A stretch of 58,189 nucleotides of DNA from Desulfobacterales bacterium. GTDB lineage: Bacteria; Desulfobacterota; Desulfobacteria; Desulfobacterales; SpSt-501. The notes beneath the pieces are model-generated. The model had not been told where the DNA came from. It worked only from the letters and a program-made list of their open reading frames with translations, and made no database searches. The stretch spans positions 1 to 58,189 of the forward strand of contig JALOOU010000008.1 in NCBI GenBank assembly GCA_025454255.1, given 5' to 3'. This document shows positions 36,677-46,292 of the stretch, piece by piece (position 1 is the stretch's first letter; each line of letters starts with the position of its first letter). The translations under genes and the position numbers were made by a program.

Positions 36677-37393
36677 ATGTCCCAACCCCAGAGCCGGCGC
36701 GTCGTCGTCAAGATCAGCGGGGAGGCCCTGATGGGCGATCAGGAGTTCGGGATCAGCCCGGAGATGATCCGCTTTGTGGCCGAGGAGGTGCGCTCGATCG
36801 TCGCGCTCGGCGTGCAGACCGCCATCGTCGTGGGCGGCGGCAACATTTTTCGCGGAATCGCCGCCAGCTCCTACGGCATGGACCGCACCTCGGCCGACCA
36901 CATGGGCATGCTGGCGACGATCATCAACAGCATCGCCCTGCAGGACGCGCTGGAAAAGCAGGGCATCCCCACCCGGGTGCAGTCCGCCATCGCCGTGCAC
37001 CAGATGGCGGAGCCCTACATCCTGCGCCGGGCCATCCGCCACCTGGAGAAGGGGCGGGTGGTGATCTTCGCCGCCGGAACGGGCAACCCCTATTTCACGA
37101 CCGACACGGCGGCGGTGCTGCGCGGACAAGAGATCCACGCCGAAATGCTCCTCAAGGCGACCAAGGTGGACGGGCTCTTCGACGCGGATCCGATGATCCA
37201 CCCCAACGCCGTGCTGCTCAAGCGGATCAGCTACATGGAAGTGCTCGAGCGCCAGCTCAAGGTGATGGACATGACCGCCATTTCGCTCGCCATGGACAAC
37301 GACCTGCCGCTGGCGGTGTTCCGCCTGAAGAAACAGGGCAACCTTCGCCGGGTGGTCTGCGGCGAGGATGTCGGCACGCGGATTACGACGTAA
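36677..37393 (+). CDS. pyrH: UMP kinase
   Basis: 238 aa. [41 protein letters not shown] and the C-terminal [30 protein letters not shown] are all diagnostic of hexameric bacterial PyrH, which phosphorylates UMP to UDP. It begins 4 bp after tsf. Confidence 0.97.
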   Translation: MSQPQSRRVVVKISGEALMGDQEFGISPEMIRFVAEEVRSIVALGVQTAIVVGGGNIFRGIAASSYGMDRTSADHMGMLATIINSIALQDALEKQGIPTRVQSAIAVHQMAEPYILRRAIRHLEKGRVVIFAAGTGNPYFTTDTAAVLRGQEIHAEMLLKATKVDGLFDADPMIHPNAVLLKRISYMEVLERQLKVMDMTAISLAMDNDLPLAVFRLKKQGNLRRVVCGEDVGTRITT

Positions 37394-37428
37394 ACCCGCC
37401 GGGTTTCTCTATCACCGAGGAGGACCTC

Positions 37429-37986
37429 ATGATCGAGTCGGTCTACCAAGACACCAAAGAGAGCATGGAAAAGGCGATCGGCGCCCTCAAGAAGGACCTC
37501 AAGCGGGTCCGGACGGGGCGGGCCTCCTTGTCCCTTCTCGACGGGATCAAGGTGGATTACTACGGGACGCTGACCCCTCTGAACCAGCTGGCGACCCTGG
37601 CGGCGCCCGAGAGCCGCCTGCTGACCATCCAGCCCTGGGATGCCACGGTCATCAAGGAGATCGAAAAGGCCATTTTGAAATCCGACCTTGGGCTCACCCC
37701 GTCGAGCGACGGGAAGATCGTGCGCATCGCCATCCCCCCCCTGACCGAACAGCGCCGCAAGGAGCTGGCGAAGGTCGTCAACAAGATCTGCGAAGAGTAC
37801 AAAGTCTCGGTGCGCAACCTGCGGCGCGATGCGAACGAACTGGTCAAGGAGATGAAAAAGGAAGGCGAGATCGCCGAGGACGACGCCTTCCGGTCCCAGG
37901 AGAAAATCCAGAAGATCACCGACGACCACATTCAGCTGATCGACGCGTGCTACAAAGAAAAAGAGAAAGAGATCCTTGAGTTTTAA
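37429..37986 (+). CDS. frr: Ribosome recycling factor
   Basis: 185 aa. MEKAIGALKKDLKRVRTGRASLSLLDGIKVDYYG and LTEQRRKELAKVVNKICEEYKVSVRNLRRDANE are the family core (read in parts). Splits post-termination ribosomes with EF-G. GAGGAGG precedes ATG 37429. Its end overlaps the uppS start by 11 bp. Confidence 0.97.
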   Translation: MIESVYQDTKESMEKAIGALKKDLKRVRTGRASLSLLDGIKVDYYGTLTPLNQLATLAAPESRLLTIQPWDATVIKEIEKAILKSDLGLTPSSDGKIVRIAIPPLTEQRRKELAKVVNKICEEYKVSVRNLRRDANELVKEMKKEGEIAEDDAFRSQEKIQKITDDHIQLIDACYKEKEKEILEF

Positions 37987-38713
37987 TCTGCCTTCCGGGG
38001 AGGCCGCCGCCCCGCGTCCGCTGCCGCGGCATGTCGCCGTCATCATGGACGGAAACGGGCGCTGGGCGCAGAAGCGGCTGCTGTCGCGGATTTTCGGCCA
38101 CGAAAAAGGGGCGGAGGCGGTGCGGGCGATCGTGCGCAGCTGCCGCGAGCTGGGCATCCCTTTTCTGACGCTGTATGCGTTTTCAACCGAAAACTGGCAG
38201 CGGCCGCAGGCGGAGATCTCGGCCCTGATGGGGCTGCTGCGACGATTCGTGGAGACCGAACGGGCGGAGCTGACCCAGAACAACGTCCGCCTGCATGTCA
38301 TCGGGTGCATCGAGCGGCTGCCCGAGGACCTTCAGGCGGCCCTGCGCGGGCTCATGGCGGAAACCGCCGCCCACTCGGCCCTGCAGCTGAACCTGGCGCT
38401 GAGCTACGGGGGGCGCGACGAGATCGCGCGGGCGGCGCGCGCCATCGCCCTGGCGGTGCGCGCCGGGCGCCTGGACCCGGAGTCCGTCGGCGAGGAGACG
38501 GTCGCCGCGCACTTGGACACGCGCGGCATGCCCGACCCGGACATGCTGATTCGCACCGGCGGCGACATGCGCATCAGCAATTTCCTGCTCTGGCAGCTGG
38601 CGTACTCCGAAATCTTCGTCACGCCGACCCTCTGGCCGGATTTCGGCCGCGAGTCGTTTTTGCAGATAGTGCACGAATTTCAACTGCGCGAGCGGCGCTT
38701 CGGACGTGTCTGA
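37976..38713 (+). CDS. uppS: Undecaprenyl diphosphate synthase
   Basis: 245 aa cis-prenyltransferase making the C55 lipid carrier. HVAVIMDGNGRWAQKR holds the catalytic Asp (D25). TLYAFSTENWQRP, NLALSYGGRDEIARAAR, DMLIRTGGDMRISNFLLWQLAYSE and TLWPDF are present in order. Precursors come from the DXP pathway (dxr two genes on). Confidence 0.96.
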   Translation: MSFNLPSGEAAAPRPLPRHVAVIMDGNGRWAQKRLLSRIFGHEKGAEAVRAIVRSCRELGIPFLTLYAFSTENWQRPQAEISALMGLLRRFVETERAELTQNNVRLHVIGCIERLPEDLQAALRGLMAETAAHSALQLNLALSYGGRDEIARAARAIALAVRAGRLDPESVGEETVAAHLDTRGMPDPDMLIRTGGDMRISNFLLWQLAYSEIFVTPTLWPDFGRESFLQIVHEFQLRERRFGRV

Positions 38714-38745
38714 TCCCCCGCCCGCGCCGCTGGGGGGCTCTTCCT

Positions 38746-39573
38746 ATGGCTGAGCGCCAGGCCCATCGCAAACGCTGGATCACCGGCCTGGCCGGCCTGG
38801 CGGCGCTGGCGGTCTGCGTGGCGTGGGGCGGCGCCGTGCTCGGCGTGCTGGTGGCGGCGGCCCTCCTCGTGAGCTTGTATGAGTACTTCCGCATCACCTG
38901 CACCCCCGCCGCCGGCCTCCTCACCGACCCCGTCCTGGTCGCTGGCTACGGGTTCGGGGTCGCGCTGATCGCCGCGGCGCACACCGGCCGGCCGGAGTTG
39001 CTTGCCGTGCTGGTGGCCCTGGATGTTCTGGCCTGCGGGTTCATCGGCATCTTCCGCTTTCCTTCCGACCGCTCCGTGGTGGAGCGCGTGGCCAAACAGA
39101 TCCAGGGGCTCTGCTACATCGGCCTGCCGCTCTGCCTGCTGATCCTGCTGCGGGCGGCGCCGCAGGGGACGACCTGGGTCTTTTTGCTGTGCGCCGTCAT
39201 CTTCGCCGGCGACACGGCCGCCCTCTATGCCGGCACCGCCTGGGGCCGGCACAAGCTGAGTCCCGCCATCAGCCCGGGCAAGACGATCGAGGGGGCGGCG
39301 GCGGGGCTGGCCGCCAACCTGGTCGTGGCCGCGGCCGGCAAGGCGCTCTTCCTGCCGGAGATGGGCTGGGGGGCGTGCGTGCTCTTCGCTCTCGGCGCGG
39401 GGGCCATGGGGCAGGTCGGGGACCTCTTCGAGTCCCAGCTCAAGCGCGTTTCGAACGTCAAGGATTCCGGCGCGATCCTGCCGGGCCACGGCGGCGTCCT
39501 CGACCGCATCGATGCGCTGCTGTTTGCCGCCCCGGTCGCCTACCTGTTCCGGTTCGCGGGGGGCGGCGCGTGA
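38746..39573 (+). CDS. cdsA: Phosphatidate cytidylyltransferase
   Basis: 275 aa, about eight membrane helices. The C-terminal CDP-DAG synthase signature is clear: SQLKRVSNVKDSGAILPGHGGVLDRID, preceded by FAGDTAALYAGTAWGRHKLSPAISPGKTIEGA (both read in parts). Makes CDP-diacylglycerol for phospholipids. ATG 38746 gives a normal N-terminus. The stop overlaps the dxr GTG start. Confidence 0.94.
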   Translation: MAERQAHRKRWITGLAGLAALAVCVAWGGAVLGVLVAAALLVSLYEYFRITCTPAAGLLTDPVLVAGYGFGVALIAAAHTGRPELLAVLVALDVLACGFIGIFRFPSDRSVVERVAKQIQGLCYIGLPLCLLILLRAAPQGTTWVFLLCAVIFAGDTAALYAGTAWGRHKLSPAISPGKTIEGAAAGLAANLVVAAAGKALFLPEMGWGACVLFALGAGAMGQVGDLFESQLKRVSNVKDSGAILPGHGGVLDRIDALLFAAPVAYLFRFAGGGA

Positions 39574-40733
39574 AGGGGATTTCCGTACTGGGCTCGACCG
39601 GGTCGATCGGCCGCAACGCCCTTGCCATTGCCGCGCAGTTTCCAGAGCGCTTCCGGGTGAAGGCCCTGGCGGCCGGCCGCAACGTCGGGCTGCTGGCGGA
39701 GCAGATCCGCGCTTTCGGGCCCGAGGCGGTCGCCGTCCTGAACGAGGAGTGCGCCCGCGAGCTGGAGTCGTTGGGGGGGGCGGGCCGCGGCACGCGCATT
39801 CTGGCCGGAGAGGAGGGGTACGCGGCGGTGGCCGCGTGGCATTCGGCCCAGATCTGCCTTTCGGCCATCGTGGGCGCAGCGGGGTTGAAGCCCACCCTGG
39901 CCGCGCTCGACGCAGGCAAGACCGTCGCCCTGGCCAACAAGGAGGCCCTGGTGATGGCCGGCGGCCTGGTCACCGCCCGGGCGGCCGAACGCGGGGCGGC
40001 CCTCCTTCCGGTGGACAGCGAGCACAGTGCGATTTTCCAGTGCCTGCTCGGGCAGCGGCGCGAAGCCCTATCGCAGATTCTGCTGACCGCTTCGGGCGGG
40101 CCCTTTTTGGAGCGGCCGCAAGCGACGTTCGCCACCATCACCCGCGAGGAGACGCTGCGGCACCCGAATTGGTCCATGGGGGCCAAGATCACCGTGGACT
40201 CGGCCACGCTGATGAACAAGGGGCTGGAAGTGCTGGAGGCCAAGTGGTTTTTCGGCGTGCCGGAGGAGATGATCCGGGTGGTCGTTCATCCGCAGAGCGT
40301 CATCCACTCCATGGTGGCTTTCCACGACGGCTCGGTGATCGCCCAGCTGGGCATCCCGGACATGAAGACGGCGATCGCCTATGCGCTCTCGCACCCCGAG
40401 CGCCTGCCGCTCGGTCAGCCTTTGCCCGACTTTGCGGGCGGAGCCGGGCTGAGCTTCCAGGATCCGGATCGAGAGCGCTTCCCCTGCCTCGGCCTGGCCT
40501 TTGAAGCCGGCCGCATCGGGGGCACGATGCCCGCCGTGCTCAACGGCGCCAACGAGGCGGCGGTGGCCGCATTCCTGGAGGGGCGCATCGGGTTCACCGG
40601 CATCGCCGACATCGTCGCCCGGGTGATGGGCCGGCACACCGTCGCGGCCGCCCCGGCGCTCGAAGAGATCCTCGCGGCCGACCGCTGGTCGCGGTCGACG
40701 GCCCGGGAACTCATGCAACGCGGACGGACCTGA
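39570..40733 (+). CDS. dxr: 1-deoxy-D-xylulose 5-phosphate reductoisomerase
   Basis: 387 aa from GTG 39570, overlapping cdsA by 4 bp (GTGA). NADPH loop ISVLGSTGSIGRNAL, LANKEALVMAG, VDSEHSAIFQCL, LTASGGPF, NWSMGAKITVDSATLMNKGLEVLEA (in parts), and HPQSVIHSMV. It catalyses the committed step of the MEP isoprenoid pathway. Repeat family 2 follows it. Confidence 0.96.
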   Translation: MKGISVLGSTGSIGRNALAIAAQFPERFRVKALAAGRNVGLLAEQIRAFGPEAVAVLNEECARELESLGGAGRGTRILAGEEGYAAVAAWHSAQICLSAIVGAAGLKPTLAALDAGKTVALANKEALVMAGGLVTARAAERGAALLPVDSEHSAIFQCLLGQRREALSQILLTASGGPFLERPQATFATITREETLRHPNWSMGAKITVDSATLMNKGLEVLEAKWFFGVPEEMIRVVVHPQSVIHSMVAFHDGSVIAQLGIPDMKTAIAYALSHPERLPLGQPLPDFAGGAGLSFQDPDRERFPCLGLAFEAGRIGGTMPAVLNGANEAAVAAFLEGRIGFTGIADIVARVMGRHTVAAAPALEEILAADRWSRSTARELMQRGRT

Positions 40734-40750
40734 CGCCCCCGCGGCGTCTA

Positions 40751-40909
40751 AGAGGGGTTTCACCCCTTCGGATCCCGGTTGCGGGCAGGGCGGGAGGCCG
40801 AATCGAACGCGTAGCGCCCTTTATCGGGGGTGCGCGCGTTCGCGCGGGCTGCCATCCCGCCGCGGCGGGACCCCCAGCCGTTAGACGGGGCTATGATGAA
40901 ACCACTCCC
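40751..40909. repeat. Dispersed intergenic repeat, family 2, copy X
   Basis: About 159 bp between dxr and rseP, starting AGAGGGGTTTCACCCC and ending GAAACCACTCCC (imperfect terminal inverted repeats). Shares CGGATCCCGGTTGCGGGCAGGGCGGG and GGCTGCCATCCCGCC..GGCGGGA with copy Y at 54877-55033, and the end blocks with copy Z. A central CATCCCGCCGCGGCGGGA hairpin is visible. It is not coding. Confidence 0.75.
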
Positions 40910-40934
40910 AACGAAAGGATGACACGGTATCGGG

Positions 40935-42002
40935 ATGGGCAACAGCGCACTCGCATTTCTGATCGTACTGGGGATCCTCATTTTTTTCCACGAGTTCGGG
41001 CATTTTCTGGTTGCGCGGCTCTTCGGCGTGGGGGTTGAGAAGTTTTCGCTCGGTTTCGGCCCGCGGCTGTTCGGCCGCCGAATCGGACTCACGGACTACC
41101 GGCTGTCGCTGATCCCGCTGGGGGGCTACGTCAAGATGGTCGGCGAAGAGCCCGACGAGGAGCTCGACCCCGGCCTCATCCCCCAGTCCTTCACCCACAA
41201 GAGCGTCCTGCAGCGCATGCTCATCGTTTTCGCCGGGCCGCTGTTCAACATCATTCTGGCGGTGGCGATCTTTTTTGTGATCGGGCTGTTCGCCGGGGTG
41301 CTGATCCTCAAGCCCTCCGTGGGCGCCATCAAGGATGGCTCGCCCGCCGCCAGCGCCGGTTTTCAGAAAGGGGACCTGATCACGGCCATCGACGCTGCGG
41401 CCATCGGCAGCTGGGAAGAGATGGCCGACACGATCGGCCGCAGCCAGGGCCGCGAGCTCGACATCACCGTGGCCCGGGCCGAAGGCGAGGTCGTGCTGCG
41501 GGTGAGGCCCGAGCGCGTGGCCGCCAAGAACCTCCTGGGGGAGGAGATCCAGCGCTACGTGATCGGCGTTTCGAGTGCCGGGGATGTCCTCTCCCGCAAG
41601 CTGGGGTTCTTCGAGGCGGTCGTCCAGAGCCTGCGTCAAACCTATGCCATCGCCGAGCTGATGGTGGTCATCGTGGCCAAGATGATCACGGGCTCCATCT
41701 CCTTCGACACGGTCGGCGGCCCGATCATGATCGCCCAGATGGCGGGCGACCAGGCCCGCGCGGGCGTCAGCAGCCTCTTTCAGTTCATCGCGGTGATCAG
41801 CGTCAACCTGGCCATCATCAACCTGCTGCCGATCCCGGTGCTGGACGGGGGGCATCTCATGTTTTTCCTGATCGAGGCCGCCAAGGGCCGCCCGGTGAGC
41901 ACCAAGGTGCGTGAAATCGCCCAGCAGGTCGGCATGGTGGTTTTGATCATGCTGATGATCCTCGTCTTCTACAACGACATCACCCGTCTTTTTTTCAGCT
42001 GA
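40935..42002 (+). CDS. rseP: RIP metalloprotease RseP
   Basis: 355 aa membrane site-2 protease. Zinc site HEFGH (about residue 21) in the first membrane helix and the distal NLLPIPVLDGGHL in the third. One PDZ domain lies between them (GSPAASAGFQKGDLITAIDAAAIGSWEEM); E. coli RseP has two. It cleaves anti-sigma factors and signal-peptide remnants in the inner membrane. Last gene of the rpsB-rseP run, here separated from dxr by a repeat. Confidence 0.95.
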   Translation: MGNSALAFLIVLGILIFFHEFGHFLVARLFGVGVEKFSLGFGPRLFGRRIGLTDYRLSLIPLGGYVKMVGEEPDEELDPGLIPQSFTHKSVLQRMLIVFAGPLFNIILAVAIFFVIGLFAGVLILKPSVGAIKDGSPAASAGFQKGDLITAIDAAAIGSWEEMADTIGRSQGRELDITVARAEGEVVLRVRPERVAAKNLLGEEIQRYVIGVSSAGDVLSRKLGFFEAVVQSLRQTYAIAELMVVIVAKMITGSISFDTVGGPIMIAQMAGDQARAGVSSLFQFIAVISVNLAIINLLPIPVLDGGHLMFFLIEAAKGRPVSTKVREIAQQVGMVVLIMLMILVFYNDITRLFFS

Positions 42003-42012
42003 GGAGAGCGCC

Positions 42013-45009
42013 ATGCCCGCCCGACTCGAAATCAGCCTGAAGGAGCACCTGGTCGACCCCGAAGGGGAGGGGATCCGCAACAAAGCCAAGGCCTATTTCG
42101 GCATCGACGCCGCGCGCATCCGCACCGTCGGCATCCTCACCATCGACGCCGCCCTGAGCACCGATCAGCTCGAAGCCATCCGGCGCGACATCTTCACCAA
42201 CCCCGTGACCCAGGTCTCCTCCTATCGCCCCCTGGCCATCGCCGCCGACTGGGTGATCTGGGTCGGGTACCGCCCCGGGGTGCGGGACAACCCGGGCGCG
42301 ACGGCCGTGGAGGCCATCGAGGACCTGCTGGGCGTGCGCCTCGGCGCGGGGGAGGCGGTCTACACCTCCCGGCGCTACGCCGTCAGCGGGCGCGATCTCA
42401 GCCGCGCGCAGGCGGAGACCATCGCCGGGGAGCTCCTGGCCAACGACATCATCCAGCAGTGGCGGGTTTTCTCTAAGGAGGAATGGGACCCTGCGGAGGG
42501 CATCGGCTTCGTCATCCCCAAGGTGCGGCTGGATCGGCCGGCGGCGGTCACGCGCCTTCCGATCGACAGCGACGAGGCCGTGCGCCGCATCAGCGCGGAG
42601 CGCAACCTGGCGCTCAACCCAAACGACGTGCCCGTGATCCGGGCCTATTTTTCCGACCCCCGGGTGCGGGAGTCGCGGACCGCGATGGGGCTCGCGGACC
42701 CCACGGACGTCGAGCTCGAATACATCTCCCAGGCCCGCAGCGACCACTGCAACCACAACACCTTCCGCGGCCTGTTCCGCTACCGCGACGCAGCCGACGG
42801 CCGCAGCGAGGTCGTGGACAACCTCTTCAAGACCTGCATCGAAGCCCCCACGCTCGAGCTGGCCCGGCGCAAGCCCTGGGTGGTCTCGGTGCTCTGGGAC
42901 AATGCCGGAGCGGGCCGGCTGGATGAGCAGACCTATTACGTGATCACCGGCGAAACCCACAACTCGCCCTCCAACATGGAGGCCTACGGCGGGGCCATCA
43001 CCGGCATCGTCGGGGTCTACCGCGACCCCCTGGGCACCGGCAAGGGCTCCAAGCTGGTCATGGGGGGCTACGGCTTCTGCGTCGGGCCGCGGGACTACAG
43101 CGGCCCGCTCAAGCCCCGGCTCCACCCGCGGCGGCTGCTGGACGGAGTGATCGAGGGCGTGCGCGACGGCGGCAACAAGAGCGGAATTCCCACTGCCTTC
43201 GGCCAGGTGCTCTTCCACCCCGGCTACCTGGGCAAATGCCTGGTCTTCGTGACGGCGGTGGGCATCATGCCCGCCCGCATCCAGGACCAGCCCGCGGAGA
43301 AAAAACGCACCCGCCCCGGGGACCTCGTCGTCATGTGCGGCGGCCGGGTGGGCAAGGACGGGATCCACGGGGTCACCGCCTCATCGGAGGTCTTCTCGGA
43401 GCACACCCCGGCCGGCCACGTGCAGATCGGGGACCCCTACACCCAGAAAAAGATGCACGACTTCCTGCTCGAGGCCCGCGACGAGGGGCTGATCCAGTTC
43501 ATCACCGACAACGGCGGCGGCGGCCTCTCCTCATCGGTCGGGGAGTCGGCGCGCTATTCGAACGGGGCCGAGGTCGACCTGGCCCGGGTGCCGCTGAAGT
43601 ACGAGGGCCTCGACCCGTGGGAGATCTGGGTCTCCGAGTCCCAGGAGCGCATGACGGTGGCCATCCGGCCGGAAGACGCCGAGCGATTCATGGCGCTTTC
43701 GCGCCGCCACGCCGTCGAGAGTACGGTCATCGGCCGGTACACGGACTCCGGGAAGCTGCACCTGACCTACGCCGGCAAGACCTGCGCCTGGGTCGACATG
43801 GATTTTCTGGAGTCGGGCTTCCCCCAGTGGCAGTTCGATGCCGAGTGGACCCCTCCCGCGCGCCGCGGGCTCGTCGAGCCGGTGCTGCGGCCGCCCGCGG
43901 ACGTGAACCGCCTGCTGGCGGATCTGTTGCAGCGGCCCAACATCTGCTCGACCGAGTGGATCACGCGCCAATACGACCACGAGGTCCAGGGGACCAGCGT
44001 CATCAAGCCCCTGGTCGGAGCCGAACGCGACGTGAACAGCGACGCCGCGGTGCTGCGCCCGGTCTTGGGCTCGCGGCGCGGGCTGGCCTTCGCCCAGGCG
44101 CTGCTGCCGGCCTACTCGGCGATCGACGCCTACGCCATGGCGGCCTGCAGCATCGACGAGGCCGTGCGCCGCATCCTGGCCGTGGGGGGCGACCTCGAAC
44201 ACATCGGCGGGGTCGACAATTTCTGCTGGCCGAGCATCCAGCACGACGCGCAGGCCAACCCCGACGGGAAATTCAAGGCCGCCCAGCTCGTGCGCGCCTG
44301 CTGGGCCCTGCGCGACATCTGCCTGGCATACGGAATCCCGCTGCTCTCGGGCAAGGACAGCATGTACGTCGACGGCCACCTCTGCGGCCGCTACGGTGAG
44401 ACCCACAAGGTCTCGGCACCGGAGACCATGCAGTTCGCGGCGATATCGGTCGTCCCCGACGTGGGCCGCTGCATCAGCATGGACGGCAAGGCGGCCGGCG
44501 ACCGGGTGTATGTGATCGGCTCGACCCGCAACGAGCTCGGCGGATCGGAATACTACGCGCACCTGGGGTATGTCGGCTTGAACGTCCCGCAGGTCAGAGC
44601 CGCCGGGTTTCTTCCGGCCTATCGGGCCCTGGCGCGGGCCGCGGCGTCGGGCGTGGTCGCCTCCGCCCACGGGGTCTACCGCGGCGGGCTGGGGGTCCAC
44701 CTGGCCCTGGTCGCAATGGCGGGCAATCTCGGGATGCGGGCGGACCTGCGCGAGGTCCCCGCCTCCGGGGTCGACCGCACCGACGCGCTGCTTTTTTCCG
44801 AGTCCTCCGGCCGTTTCATCGTCACGGTCGACCCTGCGAAGCGGGCCGAATTCGAATCTTCATTCCGCGGCCTGCCCTGCGCCTGCATCGGTGAGCTGAC
44901 GAGCGCGCCGGTGCTGGAGCTGACGGGGCTGGACGGCCGCCCCGCTCTTTCGGCGGCGGTGCTCGAGTTGAAGGCGGCCTGGAAAAAGCCCTTCGGCAAC
45001 CTCACGTAA
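42013..45009 (+). CDS. purL: FGAM synthase: PurS-like region fused to PurL
   Basis: 998 aa. The first ~170 residues contain two PurS-like alpha/beta segments (LEISLKEHLVDPEGEGIRNKA, TVGILTIDAAL, TNPVTQ; then GYRPGVRDNPGATAVEAIEDLLG). The synthetase follows: SDHCNHNTFRG, ITGETHNSPSNMEAYGGAITGIVGVYRDPLGTGKGSK (parts), DNGGGGLSSSVGESARYSNGAEVDLA and GGDLEHIGGVDNFCWPSI. It is shorter than the ~1300-aa PurL of E. coli because the glutaminase is separate (purQ, next gene). ATP- and glutamine-dependent amination of FGAR to FGAM. Confidence 0.94.
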   Translation: MPARLEISLKEHLVDPEGEGIRNKAKAYFGIDAARIRTVGILTIDAALSTDQLEAIRRDIFTNPVTQVSSYRPLAIAADWVIWVGYRPGVRDNPGATAVEAIEDLLGVRLGAGEAVYTSRRYAVSGRDLSRAQAETIAGELLANDIIQQWRVFSKEEWDPAEGIGFVIPKVRLDRPAAVTRLPIDSDEAVRRISAERNLALNPNDVPVIRAYFSDPRVRESRTAMGLADPTDVELEYISQARSDHCNHNTFRGLFRYRDAADGRSEVVDNLFKTCIEAPTLELARRKPWVVSVLWDNAGAGRLDEQTYYVITGETHNSPSNMEAYGGAITGIVGVYRDPLGTGKGSKLVMGGYGFCVGPRDYSGPLKPRLHPRRLLDGVIEGVRDGGNKSGIPTAFGQVLFHPGYLGKCLVFVTAVGIMPARIQDQPAEKKRTRPGDLVVMCGGRVGKDGIHGVTASSEVFSEHTPAGHVQIGDPYTQKKMHDFLLEARDEGLIQFITDNGGGGLSSSVGESARYSNGAEVDLARVPLKYEGLDPWEIWVSESQERMTVAIRPEDAERFMALSRRHAVESTVIGRYTDSGKLHLTYAGKTCAWVDMDFLESGFPQWQFDAEWTPPARRGLVEPVLRPPADVNRLLADLLQRPNICSTEWITRQYDHEVQGTSVIKPLVGAERDVNSDAAVLRPVLGSRRGLAFAQALLPAYSAIDAYAMAACSIDEAVRRILAVGGDLEHIGGVDNFCWPSIQHDAQANPDGKFKAAQLVRACWALRDICLAYGIPLLSGKDSMYVDGHLCGRYGETHKVSAPETMQFAAISVVPDVGRCISMDGKAAGDRVYVIGSTRNELGGSEYYAHLGYVGLNVPQVRAAGFLPAYRALARAAASGVVASAHGVYRGGLGVHLALVAMAGNLGMRADLREVPASGVDRTDALLFSESSGRFIVTVDPAKRAEFESSFRGLPCACIGELTSAPVLELTGLDGRPALSAAVLELKAAWKKPFGNLT

Positions 45010-45062
45010 GGGCCGCGCCGCGCCGCGCGGGCGGGCGAATCTGAAGCGAGGGGTGCAACCCT

Positions 45063-45881
45063 ATGGCAACCGTCAATGTGCTGATCCCGACCGGATACGG
45101 CCTCAACTGCGACCACGAAACGGCGCACGCCTTCGCCCTTGCGGGCGCCGCGGCCCGGCGCGTCCACATCAACGCCTTGATCGACGGGGACGTGCGCCTG
45201 GAGGAGCATCAGATCCTGGTCTTCATCGGAGGGTTCGGCTGGGGGGACGACCACGGTGCGGGCGTCATCCAGGCCGTGAAGATGAAAACCAGCCTGGGAG
45301 AGAGGCTGCTCGAGTTTGTCTCACGGGGGAAGCTGGTCCTGGGCATCTGCAACGGGTTCCAGGCGCTGGTGAACCTCGGGCTCCTGCCGGGCTTCGACGG
45401 CGACTATCATTCGCGCTCGATCGCCCTGCTCGGCAACGCCTGCGGCAACTTCCGCAACCAGTGGGTGCGCCTTCAGGTCAACCCGCGATCGCCCTGCGTC
45501 TTCACGCGCGGCATCTTCGCGGCCGACCTTCCTGTGCGCCACGGCGAGGGGCGTCTGTGCGCAGAGGAGACGCTCATCCGCAGGCTGGACCGGCAGGGGC
45601 AGATCGTCCTGCGCTATGCTCTGCCGGACGGCAGCCGGGCATCAGGCCGCTTCCCTCACAACCCGAACGGCTCGGTCGACGACATCGCCGGGATCTGCGA
45701 CCCCACCGGGAGAATCTTCGGCCTGATGCCCCACCCCGAAGCGTTCAACGACTGGACCAATCACCCGGACTGGACCCGCGAACGCGAACGCCTGCGCCGC
45801 GCGGGCAGGCCCTTTGAGGCCGGTGAGACCGTCGGGGTGCGGATGCTGAGAAACGCGGTCGACTACATGCGTGCGGCCTGA
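45063..45881 (+). CDS. purQ: FGAM synthase glutaminase subunit PurQ
   Basis: 272 aa class I glutamine amidotransferase. Nucleophile Cys in LVLGICNGFQALVNLGLLPG, and His/Glu in the C-terminal GLMPHPEAFND. Starts NVLIPTGYGLNCDHETAHAF. It supplies ammonia to PurL, 53 bp upstream. Length is slightly above the usual 220-260. Confidence 0.95.
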   Translation: MATVNVLIPTGYGLNCDHETAHAFALAGAAARRVHINALIDGDVRLEEHQILVFIGGFGWGDDHGAGVIQAVKMKTSLGERLLEFVSRGKLVLGICNGFQALVNLGLLPGFDGDYHSRSIALLGNACGNFRNQWVRLQVNPRSPCVFTRGIFAADLPVRHGEGRLCAEETLIRRLDRQGQIVLRYALPDGSRASGRFPHNPNGSVDDIAGICDPTGRIFGLMPHPEAFNDWTNHPDWTRERERLRRAGRPFEAGETVGVRMLRNAVDYMRAA

Positions 45882-45964
45882 CGCCCGGCAGGCGCGGCCC
45901 GCATCCGCCCATCGGCTGTCGAATTGGAAACAGAGATTACCCCGTCGTAATTCCGATGTGCTTC

Positions 45965-45992
45965 GGCAGCCTTGAGGAAGCTGCCCGTTTTT
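45965..45992 (+). terminator. purQ terminator
   Basis: GGCAGC (45965-45970) pairs with GCTGCC (45980-45985), followed by CGTTTTT. Lies 84 bp after the purQ stop. Confidence 0.7.
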
Positions 45993-46239
45993 CGTCTTCC
46001 CCGGCCTTTTGCAATTCCCGCCTGAAAAATATTTTAAAGCGCCATTAAGCAAGTTTATACGGGCACTCCTGTAAAGCGTGCAACTGCGGCCCGCGCCCAT
46101 TTCCAGCCGGGCCTCGCCCCGAGCCGCACACGCGCACTCTTCCGCAGCGTTAAACGTCAATATTGCAGCGGGTTGGAAGGGACGGTCCCGCGCCCGGCGA
46201 TTGGTTGAGCGATGTCGGTCCGCCCTCCGCGCGGACGGC

Positions 46240-46255
46240 TGGCACAGCTTTTGTA
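46240..46255 (+). promoter_or_regulatory. Sigma-54 -24/-12 promoter, pilin cluster A
   Basis: TGGCAC (46240-46245), 5 bp, TTGTA (46251-46255). The GG and GT are 10 bp apart as required; the -12 box has T for the usual C (TTGC). It lies 37 bp before the first pilin gene and matches the arrangement before cluster B. Confidence 0.6.
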
Positions 46256-46292
46256 TCTATCGGCTGCAACTCAGAACAGGAGTGCTTTATCC

